From the NCBI GenBank assembly GCA_900545215.1, contig UQXW01000054.1:1-12781 (forward strand): 12,781 nucleotides of DNA, given 5' to 3'. The position numbers and the translations under genes are program-made. Positions 5,914-12,781 of the stretch are shown piece by piece (within the stretch, counting starts at the first letter, position 1; the number at the start of each line of letters is the position of its first letter). Below the pieces are notes generated by a model. That model saw only the letters and a list, made by a program, of their open reading frames with translations. It searched no databases and had not been told where the DNA came from. This DNA is from an uncultured Bacteroidota bacterium (GTDB lineage: Bacteria > Bacteroidota > Bacteroidia > Bacteroidales > P3).

Positions 5914-5943
5914 CAAAATTATCATATTTTTTTTGATTGCCAA
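5914..5943 (-). promoter_or_regulatory. serC promoter
   Basis: On the minus strand TTG (5941-5943), 19 nt, then TAATTTTG (5914-5921) fit the Bacteroidetes -33/-7 pattern. It supports the start at 5850 over any start further upstream. Confidence 0.65.
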
Positions 5944-5981
5944 GGGCTTTTGCCACAAATTTCGCCCTATTCGCCTTTTTG

Positions 5982-6013
5982 TTTGTGCGAAACGGCGTTT
6001 TGTCTTATCTTTG
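5982..6013 (+). promoter_or_regulatory. Promoter of the TPR lipoprotein gene
   Basis: TTTG (5982-5985), 20 nt, then TATCTTTG (6006-6013): a full match to the Bacteroidetes consensus. The ATG at 6040 follows 26 nt after the -7 box, so upstream starts in this frame would fall before transcription begins. It is arranged back to back with the serC promoter. Confidence 0.75.
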
Positions 6014-6039
6014 CAGGCGTTTTAGATAGGTGTAATGTC

Positions 6040-7005
6040 ATGATAAACTTGAATAAAACTTTTATTTTGTCGGCTTTTGCCGCTTTGCTTGTCGGTTGCG
6101 GCGGCTCGGATAAGCCTGTCGATTTGGATAAACTGCCCTTGAAGGAACAGATTGCCTTTTTGGATGCAAAAATCCGCAAGGAACCGAAAAACAGCGAGCT
6201 GTATTACAAACGTGCGGAGGTGCTTTTGAAATCGGAAGACACGCACGAGGCTTTGTCGAACATACAAAAAGCCGTTGCTTTGTCGCCGAAGCGTGCCGAA
6301 TACTACGTTTTGCAGGCGGATATTCTCTTTGCACAGGGCGAGACCGCTCTTGCGTTCAATTCTTTGCAGAAAGCAATAGAGGTAAACGGCAAATACATGG
6401 ACGCTTATTTGAAATCGGCGGAGTTAAGCCTTTACATGAAGGATTATGACAAGGTTATGTTCAACATCAAACAGGCAATGCTTTTGGACAAGAACGAAGC
6501 CAAGGCATATTTCATAAGAGGCTGGGCGATGAAAGAGCAGGGCGACACTCTCAAAGCCGTTGCCGACTTCAAGAAAGCCGTGGAGCTGAAAGGCGATTAC
6601 GAACAGGCTTTCGAGGAATTGGGAAACCTTTATGCCGTAAAGGGAGACGGTTTGGCGGTGGAGTATTTGAAGAGTACCATCAACATAAACCCGAAGAACA
6701 TCAACGCAATGTACACCTTGGCTCTCTTTTATCAAGAACACAACGCCCAACAACAGGCACTGGACATGTACAAGAGAATACTGGATATAAAACCAGACCA
6801 TGCCGATGCCTTGCACAACGTGGGTTATATCAATTACGAATACAAGCATGACTATGACGTGGCAATAGAATGCTTCTCCTCGGCAATCAAAGCCGACAGC
6901 ACCTTCTGGCAAGCCTACTCCAACAGAGCCAAAGCCTACGAGAAGAAAGGCGAACAAGCCAAAGCCGCTGCCGACATGAAGAAAGCCGCCGAATTAAGGC
7001 AGTAA
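6040..7005 (+). CDS. TPR-repeat lipoprotein
   Basis: 321 residues. MINLNKTFILSAFAALLVGC is a lipoprotein signal with Cys20 the likely lipidated residue, followed by GGSDKPVDLD. After a short linker come eight tandem tetratricopeptide repeats in near-perfect 34-residue register: about 51-84, 85-118, 119-152, 153-186, 187-219 (one residue short), 220-253, 254-287 and 288-321. Each has the A/G at position 8 and A at position 20 pattern. The protein ends at the last repeat with no other domain, so it should be a periplasmic or outer-membrane-anchored scaffold that binds a partner. The partner cannot be told from the sequence; neighbours serC and uvrA give no clue. I chose ATG 6040 because it begins the signal peptide and lies just after the promoter; the same frame is open upstream to 5884 but overlaps the promoters. 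Confidence 0.88.
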   Translation: MINLNKTFILSAFAALLVGCGGSDKPVDLDKLPLKEQIAFLDAKIRKEPKNSELYYKRAEVLLKSEDTHEALSNIQKAVALSPKRAEYYVLQADILFAQGETALAFNSLQKAIEVNGKYMDAYLKSAELSLYMKDYDKVMFNIKQAMLLDKNEAKAYFIRGWAMKEQGDTLKAVADFKKAVELKGDYEQAFEELGNLYAVKGDGLAVEYLKSTININPKNINAMYTLALFYQEHNAQQQALDMYKRILDIKPDHADALHNVGYINYEYKHDYDVAIECFSSAIKADSTFWQAYSNRAKAYEKKGEQAKAAADMKKAAELRQ

Positions 7006-7053
7006 GGAAATACCGAAACAGCATTCCAGAAAAATAAAACGGCGAAAGATTTT

Positions 7054-7093
7054 ATCGAAAGGGCGAAAGAAAAAATTCTTTCGCCCTTTCGAT
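7054..7093. terminator. Bidirectional terminator between the TPR gene and uvrA
   Basis: An 18-bp perfect stem: ATCGAAAGGGCGAAAGAA (7054-7071) and its exact complement (7076-7093) around an AAAA loop. TTT follows on the plus strand and AAA precedes on it, giving short T-runs in both directions. It lies 48 nt after the TPR stop and 56 nt after the uvrA stop, so it can serve both convergent genes. Confidence 0.85.
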
Positions 7094-7149
7094 TTTCTGA
7101 AACGCCCTTTAAGTAAAGACCGAACGATAATCCGGTTTCAAACTTTGGT

Positions 7150-9957
7150 TTATCGGGCTTGCAGTTTGGGTTTAAGGTATTGTGCTGTGAGGCTGTCGGT
7201 TTTGGCAACCAAGTCTTCGGGTGTGCCTTCAAAGGTTATGGTGCCGCCGTTTTTGCCTCCGCCGGGTCCGAGTTCGATAAGCCAATCGGCAATCTTGATT
7301 ATGTCTATATGATGTTCTATAATAAGGACGCTGTGTCCGAGGTTCACCAATTCCTCGAAGCATTTGTTCAGCTTGACTATGTCATGGAAGTGCAGACCTG
7401 TGGAAGGCTCGTCGAAGATAAAGAGGGTTTTCTTCTCCGTGTCTCCTTTCGAGAGAAAGTATGCAAGTTTTATTCTTTGGGCTTCTCCTCCGGAGAGGGT
7501 TATGGAGCTTTGCCCCAACTGCAAATAGTCCAAGCCCACTTTCTTCAAGGCTTGCAGCTTTTGTGTTATGTGCTTGCAGAGAGGGTTTGCGTCCTTGCCG
7601 AAAAATTCCATGGCCTCTTCAACCGTCATGGCAAGCACATCGGCTATGGATTTATCATTGTATTTTATTTCCAAGGCTTCATCTTTGTATCGTTTGCCGT
7701 TGCAGCTTTCGCAAGGCAGGATTACGTCTGCCATGAATTGCATTTGTACGGTTACGGTACCTTCGCCCTTGCACTCTTCGCACCTTCCGCCGGCTATGTT
7801 GAAGGAGAAGTACCCTGCTTTCAAGCCTCGCTTCTTGGCAAGAGGCTGTTCGGCAAAAAGGGTTCTTATTTCGTCGAACGCTCCAAGGTAGGTTGCGGGG
7901 TTGGAGCGGGAGGAACGTCCTATGGGGTTTTGATCGACCATCTCCACGGCTTCTATCAATTTCAGGCTTCCGGTGGGTTCGGAACATTTAGGCATATCAT
8001 CGACCGTCATTCCGAGCTTGTACCGCATGGCATTGTAGAATACTTTCTTTATCAGGGTTGTTTTGCCGGAGCCGGATACGCCGCAGACGACCGTGATGAC
8101 TTGCAGAGGCAGGGTAAGGCTGACGGATTGCAGGTTGTTCTCGCTTGCTCCATCTATTTTGATGTATTCTTTCCAACGACGTCGCTTGGCAGGCAAAGGA
8201 ATGACCTGTCTGCCGGAAAGGAAGTCCGCCGTAAGGGATTTGCCACGGGTCATCAGTTCAGCGAATGTGCCGGCGAAGACAACAGTGCCGCCATGTCTGC
8301 CGGCGTATGGTCCTATGTCTATTATGTAATCGGCTGCCTTGATGACTTCTTCGTCGTGTTCCACAACTATGACAGTATTGCCTGCGTCTCTTAACTTCAA
8401 AAGGACGTTTATAAGGTTGCGGGTATCACAGGAATGCAGTCCTATGGTGGGTTCGTCCAATACGTACATACTGCCCATTAGCGGACTGCCGAGAGAGGTT
8501 GCCAAGGCTATTCTCTGGCTTTCGCCGCCGGAGAGTGTGGAACTTTGACGGTTCAATGTCAGATAGCCCAATCCTACTTCGCAAAGGTAGGAAAGACGGA
8601 TGCGGATTTCTGTAAGCAGACGGGAGGAAACGCTTTGCTCGTACTCGGACAGGCTGAGATTGTTGAAGAAATCGAGTAATTCGTTGACGGGCATAAGAAC
8701 CAAATCGACAATGCTTTTTCCTGCTATTTTGACGTAGGAAGCGTCTTTACGCAGTCTTGTTCCCTTGCAATCGGGACAGATGGTTCTGCCGGTGTATCGG
8801 GAAAGGAGAACGCGGAATTGTATTTTATAGCTTTCGCTTCTTATCATATCGAAGAAGCGATTTATGCCCACAACGGTTTCATCGCCGTTCCAAAGGAAGT
8901 CTTTTTGCTTTTCGGTAAGTTGGTTGTAGGGCTTATGCACAGGAAAGCGATTGTAGGCTTTGGCAATGAAGTCTTCTTTGAATTTCTTCATTACTTCGCC
9001 TTTCCAACAGTTGACTGCACCGTCATAAACGGAGAGGTCGCTTCGTGTTATTACCAAATCCTCGGATATGCCTTCTATCATTCCGGAACCGCTGCACCTT
9101 TTGCACGCTCCGTACGGGTTGTTGAACGAAAAGAAATTGTCCGATGGCTTGACGAACGTTATTCCGTCGGCTTCAAATCTGTTTGAGAACTGCATGAGTT
9201 TACCGTCAGGCAGAAGTACATTGCAGAAGCCGTCGGATTCGTTAAATGCTGTATGTACGGAATCGGACAAACGCATACGCAGTTCCTCATTGTCCTTCAC
9301 TCCCTCTATGCTTATTCGGTCTATGACGATGCTCAGTGTCTCCACTTTTGAAAGCGGATTTTCCAAGAGCTCCTCAATACGTTTGATTTCGCCGTTAAGC
9401 ATAACTCTTATATAGCCGGACTGCATCAGGAGTTCAAGACGGTCGGAAAGGGTTTCGTTTTCTTTGAGATTGATTGGTGAAAGAATGATTGCTTTCGTAC
9501 CTTCGGGAAGAGAAGACAATGTATCGACAACGTTGTTTACACTGTGGCGTTTCACCTCACAGCCCGAAACGGGGGAGTAAGTGCGACCTATCTTTGCGAA
9601 CAACAGTTTGAGGTATTCGTATATCTCGGTGCTTGTTCCGACGGTGGAACGCGGATTACGGTTTGCGGTTCTTTGCTCGACGGCTATGGCGGGTGCTATG
9701 CCGCTTATGTCATCGACTTCCGGCTTGTTCATCTTTCCGAGAAACTGTCTGGCGTATGAGGAGAGGCTTTCAACATAACGCCTCTGTCCTTCGGCAAACA
9801 AAGTATCGAAAGCCAAGGAAGTTTTTCCGCTTCCGGATACTCCCGTAACGACAACGAGTTTGTTGCTCGGTATTTCGACGTTTATGTTTTTGAGATTGTT
9901 GACCCTTGCTCCTTTTATCACTATAGGCTGGAGGCTTTGTTGCTTCGATATATTCAT
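7150..9957 (-). CDS. uvrA: Excinuclease ABC subunit A (UvrA)
   Basis: 935 residues, near the usual 940. The damage-sensing ATPase dimer of nucleotide excision repair, which loads UvrB at lesions. Order: first ABC half with Walker A GVSGSGKT (39-46); insertion domain with FSFNNPYGACKRC (C285, C288); CPDC (394-397); signature TLSGGESQRIALA (474-486); Walker B VLDEPTIGLH (499-508). Second half: Walker A GVSGSGKT (626-633); QNPIGRSSRSNPATYLGAFDEIR (676-698); zinc module C726-x2-C729-x19-C749-x2-C752; signature LSGGEAQRIKLA (821-832); Walker B FIFDEPSTGLH (847-857). Compared with E. coli UvrA the first zinc site has lost its leading CxxC: FSNRFEADGITF stands where it would be. I recall the same in other Bacteroidetes UvrA, and some of these genomes have two paralogs, so this may not be the only one. 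No clear promoter was found upstream. Confidence 0.95.
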   Translation of the reverse strand: MNISKQQSLQPIVIKGARVNNLKNINVEIPSNKLVVVTGVSGSGKTSLAFDTLFAEGQRRYVESLSSYARQFLGKMNKPEVDDISGIAPAIAVEQRTANRNPRSTVGTSTEIYEYLKLLFAKIGRTYSPVSGCEVKRHSVNNVVDTLSSLPEGTKAIILSPINLKENETLSDRLELLMQSGYIRVMLNGEIKRIEELLENPLSKVETLSIVIDRISIEGVKDNEELRMRLSDSVHTAFNESDGFCNVLLPDGKLMQFSNRFEADGITFVKPSDNFFSFNNPYGACKRCSGSGMIEGISEDLVITRSDLSVYDGAVNCWKGEVMKKFKEDFIAKAYNRFPVHKPYNQLTEKQKDFLWNGDETVVGINRFFDMIRSESYKIQFRVLLSRYTGRTICPDCKGTRLRKDASYVKIAGKSIVDLVLMPVNELLDFFNNLSLSEYEQSVSSRLLTEIRIRLSYLCEVGLGYLTLNRQSSTLSGGESQRIALATSLGSPLMGSMYVLDEPTIGLHSCDTRNLINVLLKLRDAGNTVIVVEHDEEVIKAADYIIDIGPYAGRHGGTVVFAGTFAELMTRGKSLTADFLSGRQVIPLPAKRRRWKEYIKIDGASENNLQSVSLTLPLQVITVVCGVSGSGKTTLIKKVFYNAMRYKLGMTVDDMPKCSEPTGSLKLIEAVEMVDQNPIGRSSRSNPATYLGAFDEIRTLFAEQPLAKKRGLKAGYFSFNIAGGRCEECKGEGTVTVQMQFMADVILPCESCNGKRYKDEALEIKYNDKSIADVLAMTVEEAMEFFGKDANPLCKHITQKLQALKKVGLDYLQLGQSSITLSGGEAQRIKLAYFLSKGDTEKKTLFIFDEPSTGLHFHDIVKLNKCFEELVNLGHSVLIIEHHIDIIKIADWLIELGPGGGKNGGTITFEGTPEDLVAKTDSLTAQYLKPKLQAR

Positions 9958-10105
9958 TGTCGGTATGGATTGTTTGAAAAGCTCAGATGCAATTTACGAT
10001 TTTGTACTCATGATTGAACGATTTGCGATTGGCTGATAAGTTTCGCCATGATGTTTGCATAAGAGACCGATTCATGTAAAGAAATTCGGATAAGATGAAA
10101 CAAAA

Positions 10106-10135
10106 GAAGTTGAAGCAATTTTTTACTTCAACTTC
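10106..10135 (-). terminator. Terminator hairpin enclosing the stop codon of the 133-aa gene
   Basis: GAAGTTGAAG (10106-10115) and CTTCAACTTC (10126-10135) form a 10-bp perfect stem. The 10-nt loop includes the TAA stop (10123-10125). On the minus strand TTTTGTTTCATCTT follows the stem. The last codons of the gene (LK, stop) are therefore part of the structure, which would end the lon operon. Confidence 0.7.
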
Positions 10136-10524
10136 ATATCGATTATAATGCCGGAAGTGTCAAATGAAACATTCTCCGGCTTTACTTTTTCGAGTACTTT
10201 GTCCAACTGTTTTATCTTTGAAAGGCGGACAACGATTGAATATCCGTCTATTTCAATGTAATCTGCTTTCTTTTGCAGTTGTTCTTTGAAAGAAGGTATC
10301 ATTCCGACTATCTTCAACAGCCCGTCATCGCAAGTCAAATGCAAATCCGTTCCTATGATTTGCTCAAATTTCAATCGGAACTTATATGAGAGACTGATAA
10401 AGAAATCAACCTCTGCGGTAATACTCACAGTAGTATTGTCAATGTACGCAGGCGTTAATTTCTTGACATGCGGTATGCCGAAGTCATAGTCCCGTATTTC
10501 ATCGTAAGTCAATCTTAATTGCAT
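10123..10524 (-). CDS. Conserved-looking hypothetical protein downstream of lon
   Basis: 133 residues, function not recognised. It starts MQLRLTYDEIRDYDFGIPHVKKL and has an alternating pattern of beta-like hydrophobic stretches (VSITAEVDFFISLSYKFRLKFEQI, LHLTCDDGLLKIVG, YIEIDGYSIVVRLSKI) with short helices, ending in an amphipathic piece and a final strand (GIIIDMKLK). No signal peptide or membrane segment, so cytoplasmic. It resembles small uncharacterised Bacteroidales proteins that begin MQL-x-LTYDEI and seem to have a repeat-like alpha/beta fold, but this is memory only and gives no function. It begins 19 nt after the lon stop on the same strand, so the two are very likely co-transcribed. 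A role linked to proteolysis or stress is a guess from position. Start: first ATG, right after a GGAAGG stretch too close to be an ideal ribosome site. Confidence 0.75.
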   Translation of the reverse strand: MQLRLTYDEIRDYDFGIPHVKKLTPAYIDNTTVSITAEVDFFISLSYKFRLKFEQIIGTDLHLTCDDGLLKIVGMIPSFKEQLQKKADYIEIDGYSIVVRLSKIKQLDKVLEKVKPENVSFDTSGIIIDMKLK

Positions 10525-10543
10525 ACCTTCCGATTTTTAGGAT

Positions 10544-12781
10544 TTAATTGACAAATGCCAATGAAGGAATTTCGCTCATGTTTTCCACGAAATGGAATTG
10601 CAAACCGTCAAGGTAGTCGCTCTTTATGTCCTCTATGTCTCTGCGGTTAGCTTCCGAAAGAATGATGTCGGTTATTGTTGCACGCTTCGCAGCAAGTATC
10701 TTTTCCTTTATCCCGCCCACAGGCAACACCGTGCCACGCAACGTTATTTCTCCTGTCATCGCCACATTGGACTTGACTTCCTTACGCTTCAATGTGCTGA
10801 GCATTGCGGTAAACATGGTTACTCCGGCACTCGGACCATCTTTCGGAGTTGCTCCTTCCGGCACATGTATATACATATTTTTTTCTTCCAATTCGTCGGC
10901 GTTTATTCCCAAACTCTCGGCATTCGTTTTGATGTATTCGTATGCCAAGGTTGCACTTTCTTTCATTACGTCGCCCAAATTACCGGTCAGGTTCAATCCC
11001 CCTTTACCCTTTCCTGCGGCAGCCTCGACGAAAAGTATTTCTCCTCCGACCTGTGTCCACGCCAAACCACATACAACGCCGATATGATTCTTGTTGAGTT
11101 GGTTGTCATGTTGGGCAATCGGTAAACCGAGTATGTCTTTCAGTTCTTCGGCTTTGATGGCTTTCTTGTATTCTTCACCCTTCACGATTTGTACGGCTCT
11201 GTGTCGAACGATTTTCGCTATGGTTTTGTCAAGCTGTCGCACGCCGGACTCTCTCGTGTATTGGTTTATCAATATGGAAAGAAGCTTGTCGGATAAGCCG
11301 AGGTCTTTCTTTGCCAAGCCGTGTTCTTTCAACTGTTTCGGTAACAGGTGTCGCAGGGCTATTTGTAATTTTTCTTGTTCTATGTAGCCGGAAATATCGA
11401 TTACCTCCATTCTATCTATTAAAGCGGGGTGTACATTGGAAAGGCTGTTCGCCGTTGCAATGAACATTACGTTCGAAAGGTCGTAATCTATGTCCAAATA
11501 GTTATCATGGAATGCGGTATTCTGCTCGGGATCCAAGACTTCGAGCATTGCAGAAGCAGGGTCGCCGTTTGCACTCATGCCTGCAACCTTATCTATCTCG
11601 TCAAGTACGAATACGGGATTGGAACTGCCGCATTTGGATACGGATTTCAAAATTCTGCCTGGCATGGCTCCGATATAAGTACGGCGATGTCCTCTTATCT
11701 CACTTTCATCGTTCAATCCGCCAAGGGCAACTCTAACATACTTCCTGCCTGTCGCTTTCGCTATGCTCTTACCGAGCGAAGTCTTTCCCACACCCGGAGG
11801 TCCGACCAAACACAACACAGGGGATTTCATATTGCCTTTGAGTTTCAAAACGGCAAGGTACTCCAATATTCTCTGCTTTACTTTTTCCAAGCCGTAATGG
11901 TCGGCATCCAAGGTCTTCTGTGCCTTGTCCAAATCGAAATTATCGGTGGTAAATTCGTTCCATGGCAAATCCACCATGAAGTTAAGGTAGTTGAGCTGGA
12001 CGGAATAGTCGGGAGAACTGCTGTGCATTGAAGAAAGACGACCGATTTCCTTATCAAAAGCGGCTGCAACCTCTTGATTCCAATGCTTCTTGGAGGCTTT
12101 CTTTTTCAATTCCTCGATTTCCTGTTCGGAAGGACTGCCTCCAAGTTCTTCCTGTATTGTTTTAAGCTGCTGGGTAAGCAAATAGTCTCGTTGTTGCTTG
12201 TCTATGTCTTTGCTTACCTTACGCTGTATTTTCATCTTCAACTCTTGGAGGTTGGTCTCCTTGCTCAATGCTTCCAAGACTTTGTTCGCTCGCTTGGTGA
12301 AGTCGTCCATCTCCAGAAGTTTCTGCTTTTCCGGCACATCTATATCCAAATGTGCCGCAACATAATTAAGAAGGAAATAAGGACTTTCTATATTGCGAAT
12401 GGCAAAACCCGGATCCGATGGCACGTTGGTCGTCATCTTCAAAAGTTTAAGGTAACTGTCCCTCAATGCTTCGGCAACTGCTTGTGCATTATGAGGCATA
12501 TCCTTGGCTCCATCGGGTGCAGGTTGCACCTTTCCGACCCAATATGGCTCGTTGGTTATGATATGTTCCAACTCGAACCTGTCCAAGCCTTGCAAAATCA
12601 CCATTGTGGTACCATCGGGCATGTTAAGGGTTTTGAGAACCCTTGCCATCGTTCCGTAGCGATAAAGTTCTGCATCAGACGGATCTTCGACCGACAGAAC
12701 TTTCTGGGCTACTATACCGATTATTTGCTTGTTTTTATAGGCTGTTTTTATCAACTGCACGGACCTTTCCCTGCCTGCCGT
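10544..12781 (-). CDS. lon: ATP-dependent protease Lon, N-terminus outside the window
   Basis: 745 residues visible; full Lon proteins are about 800. The cytoplasmic AAA+ serine protease that degrades misfolded and regulatory proteins. Visible order: most of the N-terminal substrate domain (IIGIVAQK, YGTMARVLKTL), a coiled-coil region (QRKVSKDIDKQQRDYLLTQQ, IQEELGG), AAA+ module with Walker A GPPGVGKTS, ALGGLNDESEIRGHRRTYIGAMPGRI, Walker B VFVLDEIDK and sensor MFIATAN, then the protease domain with catalytic Ser in PKDGPSAGV and catalytic Lys in GGIKEK. No disruption is seen. A GTG at 12760 is not the start: codons before it to the window edge read TAGRERS in frame, matching the family, so the gene continues beyond 12781. 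Its promoter is therefore not visible. The 133-aa gene follows after 19 nt. Confidence 0.96.
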   Translation of the reverse strand, partial: TAGRERSVQLIKTAYKNKQIIGIVAQKVLSVEDPSDAELYRYGTMARVLKTLNMPDGTTMVILQGLDRFELEHIITNEPYWVGKVQPAPDGAKDMPHNAQAVAEALRDSYLKLLKMTTNVPSDPGFAIRNIESPYFLLNYVAAHLDIDVPEKQKLLEMDDFTKRANKVLEALSKETNLQELKMKIQRKVSKDIDKQQRDYLLTQQLKTIQEELGGSPSEQEIEELKKKASKKHWNQEVAAAFDKEIGRLSSMHSSSPDYSVQLNYLNFMVDLPWNEFTTDNFDLDKAQKTLDADHYGLEKVKQRILEYLAVLKLKGNMKSPVLCLVGPPGVGKTSLGKSIAKATGRKYVRVALGGLNDESEIRGHRRTYIGAMPGRILKSVSKCGSSNPVFVLDEIDKVAGMSANGDPASAMLEVLDPEQNTAFHDNYLDIDYDLSNVMFIATANSLSNVHPALIDRMEVIDISGYIEQEKLQIALRHLLPKQLKEHGLAKKDLGLSDKLLSILINQYTRESGVRQLDKTIAKIVRHRAVQIVKGEEYKKAIKAEELKDILGLPIAQHDNQLNKNHIGVVCGLAWTQVGGEILFVEAAAGKGKGGLNLTGNLGDVMKESATLAYEYIKTNAESLGINADELEEKNMYIHVPEGATPKDGPSAGVTMFTAMLSTLKRKEVKSNVAMTGEITLRGTVLPVGGIKEKILAAKRATITDIILSEANRRDIEDIKSDYLDGLQFHFVENMSEIPSLAFVN

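Noticed and set aside
5851..5958. 36-codon N-terminal extension of serC
   Set aside because: It covers the serC promoter and leader and has no family match; MVKAHNFNAGP is the normal start.
5884..6039. 52-codon N-terminal extension of the TPR protein
   Set aside because: It would precede the promoter and bury the lipoprotein signal.
7159..8394. 411-codon plus-strand frame inside uvrA
   Set aside because: Long antisense frame caused by uvrA codon usage; no recognisable domains.
9958..10105. uvrA promoter or a small gene upstream of uvrA
   Set aside because: The best -7 candidate (TAAATTG) is imperfect and has no -33; no convincing small frame. Left unassigned.
12758..12760. GTG start of lon
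   Set aside because: The frame is open to the window edge and encodes family-like residues (TAGRERS) before it.

Overview
The window looks like a chromosomal segment from a Bacteroidota genome, most likely order Bacteroidales. Evidence: several promoters match the Bacteroidetes pattern (-33 TTTG/TTG, about 19-20 nt, -7 TAnnTTTG); there is a type IX secretion (T9SS) C-terminal sorting signal on a BspA-like leucine-rich-repeat protein; Shine-Dalgarno sites are weak; and SerA is the short 306-residue Bacteroidetes type. I cannot name a species. There are no tRNA or rRNA genes, no CRISPR array and no intact mobile element.

Layout. Positions 1-311 hold a probable leftward promoter for a gene outside the window and a cluster of inverted repeats downstream of the first gene. 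Positions 312-1347 (-) carry a BspA-like T9SS cargo gene broken by two frame disruptions. It still has a good promoter, an in-frame signal peptide at its true start and a recognisable sorting domain at its end. A divergent intergenic region leads to a 148-residue outer-membrane beta-barrel protein (1724-2170, +) with a strong terminator. Convergent to it is an AT-rich pair on the minus strand (3311-2279): a predicted lipoprotein with an internal hydrophobic segment and six clustered C-terminal cysteines, then a 97-residue coiled-coil/single-TM protein. Both end in an E-C-x-x-C type tail, and I recognise neither.

Next is the phosphorylated serine pathway on the minus strand: serC (5850-4762), an intergenic region with a strong terminator and repeated 9-mers, then serA (4523-3603). 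SerA lacks the usual catalytic His and, by my alignment, the usual Glu. Divergent from serC is an eight-TPR lipoprotein (6040-7005, +). It converges on uvrA (9957-7150, -) across an 18-bp perfect hairpin. The right end carries lon (12781-10544, -, truncated by the window edge) followed 19 nt later by an unrecognised 133-residue gene whose stop codon lies in the loop of a terminator hairpin.

How the genes work together: most are housekeeping (serine biosynthesis, nucleotide excision repair, protein quality control). Only serC/serA form a pathway and only lon/133-aa look co-transcribed among these. The accessory part is 1-3311, where surface proteins, gene decay and the unknown cysteine-tail pair sit. 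That pair is the best candidate for something undescribed, but its function is unknown and I do not claim one.
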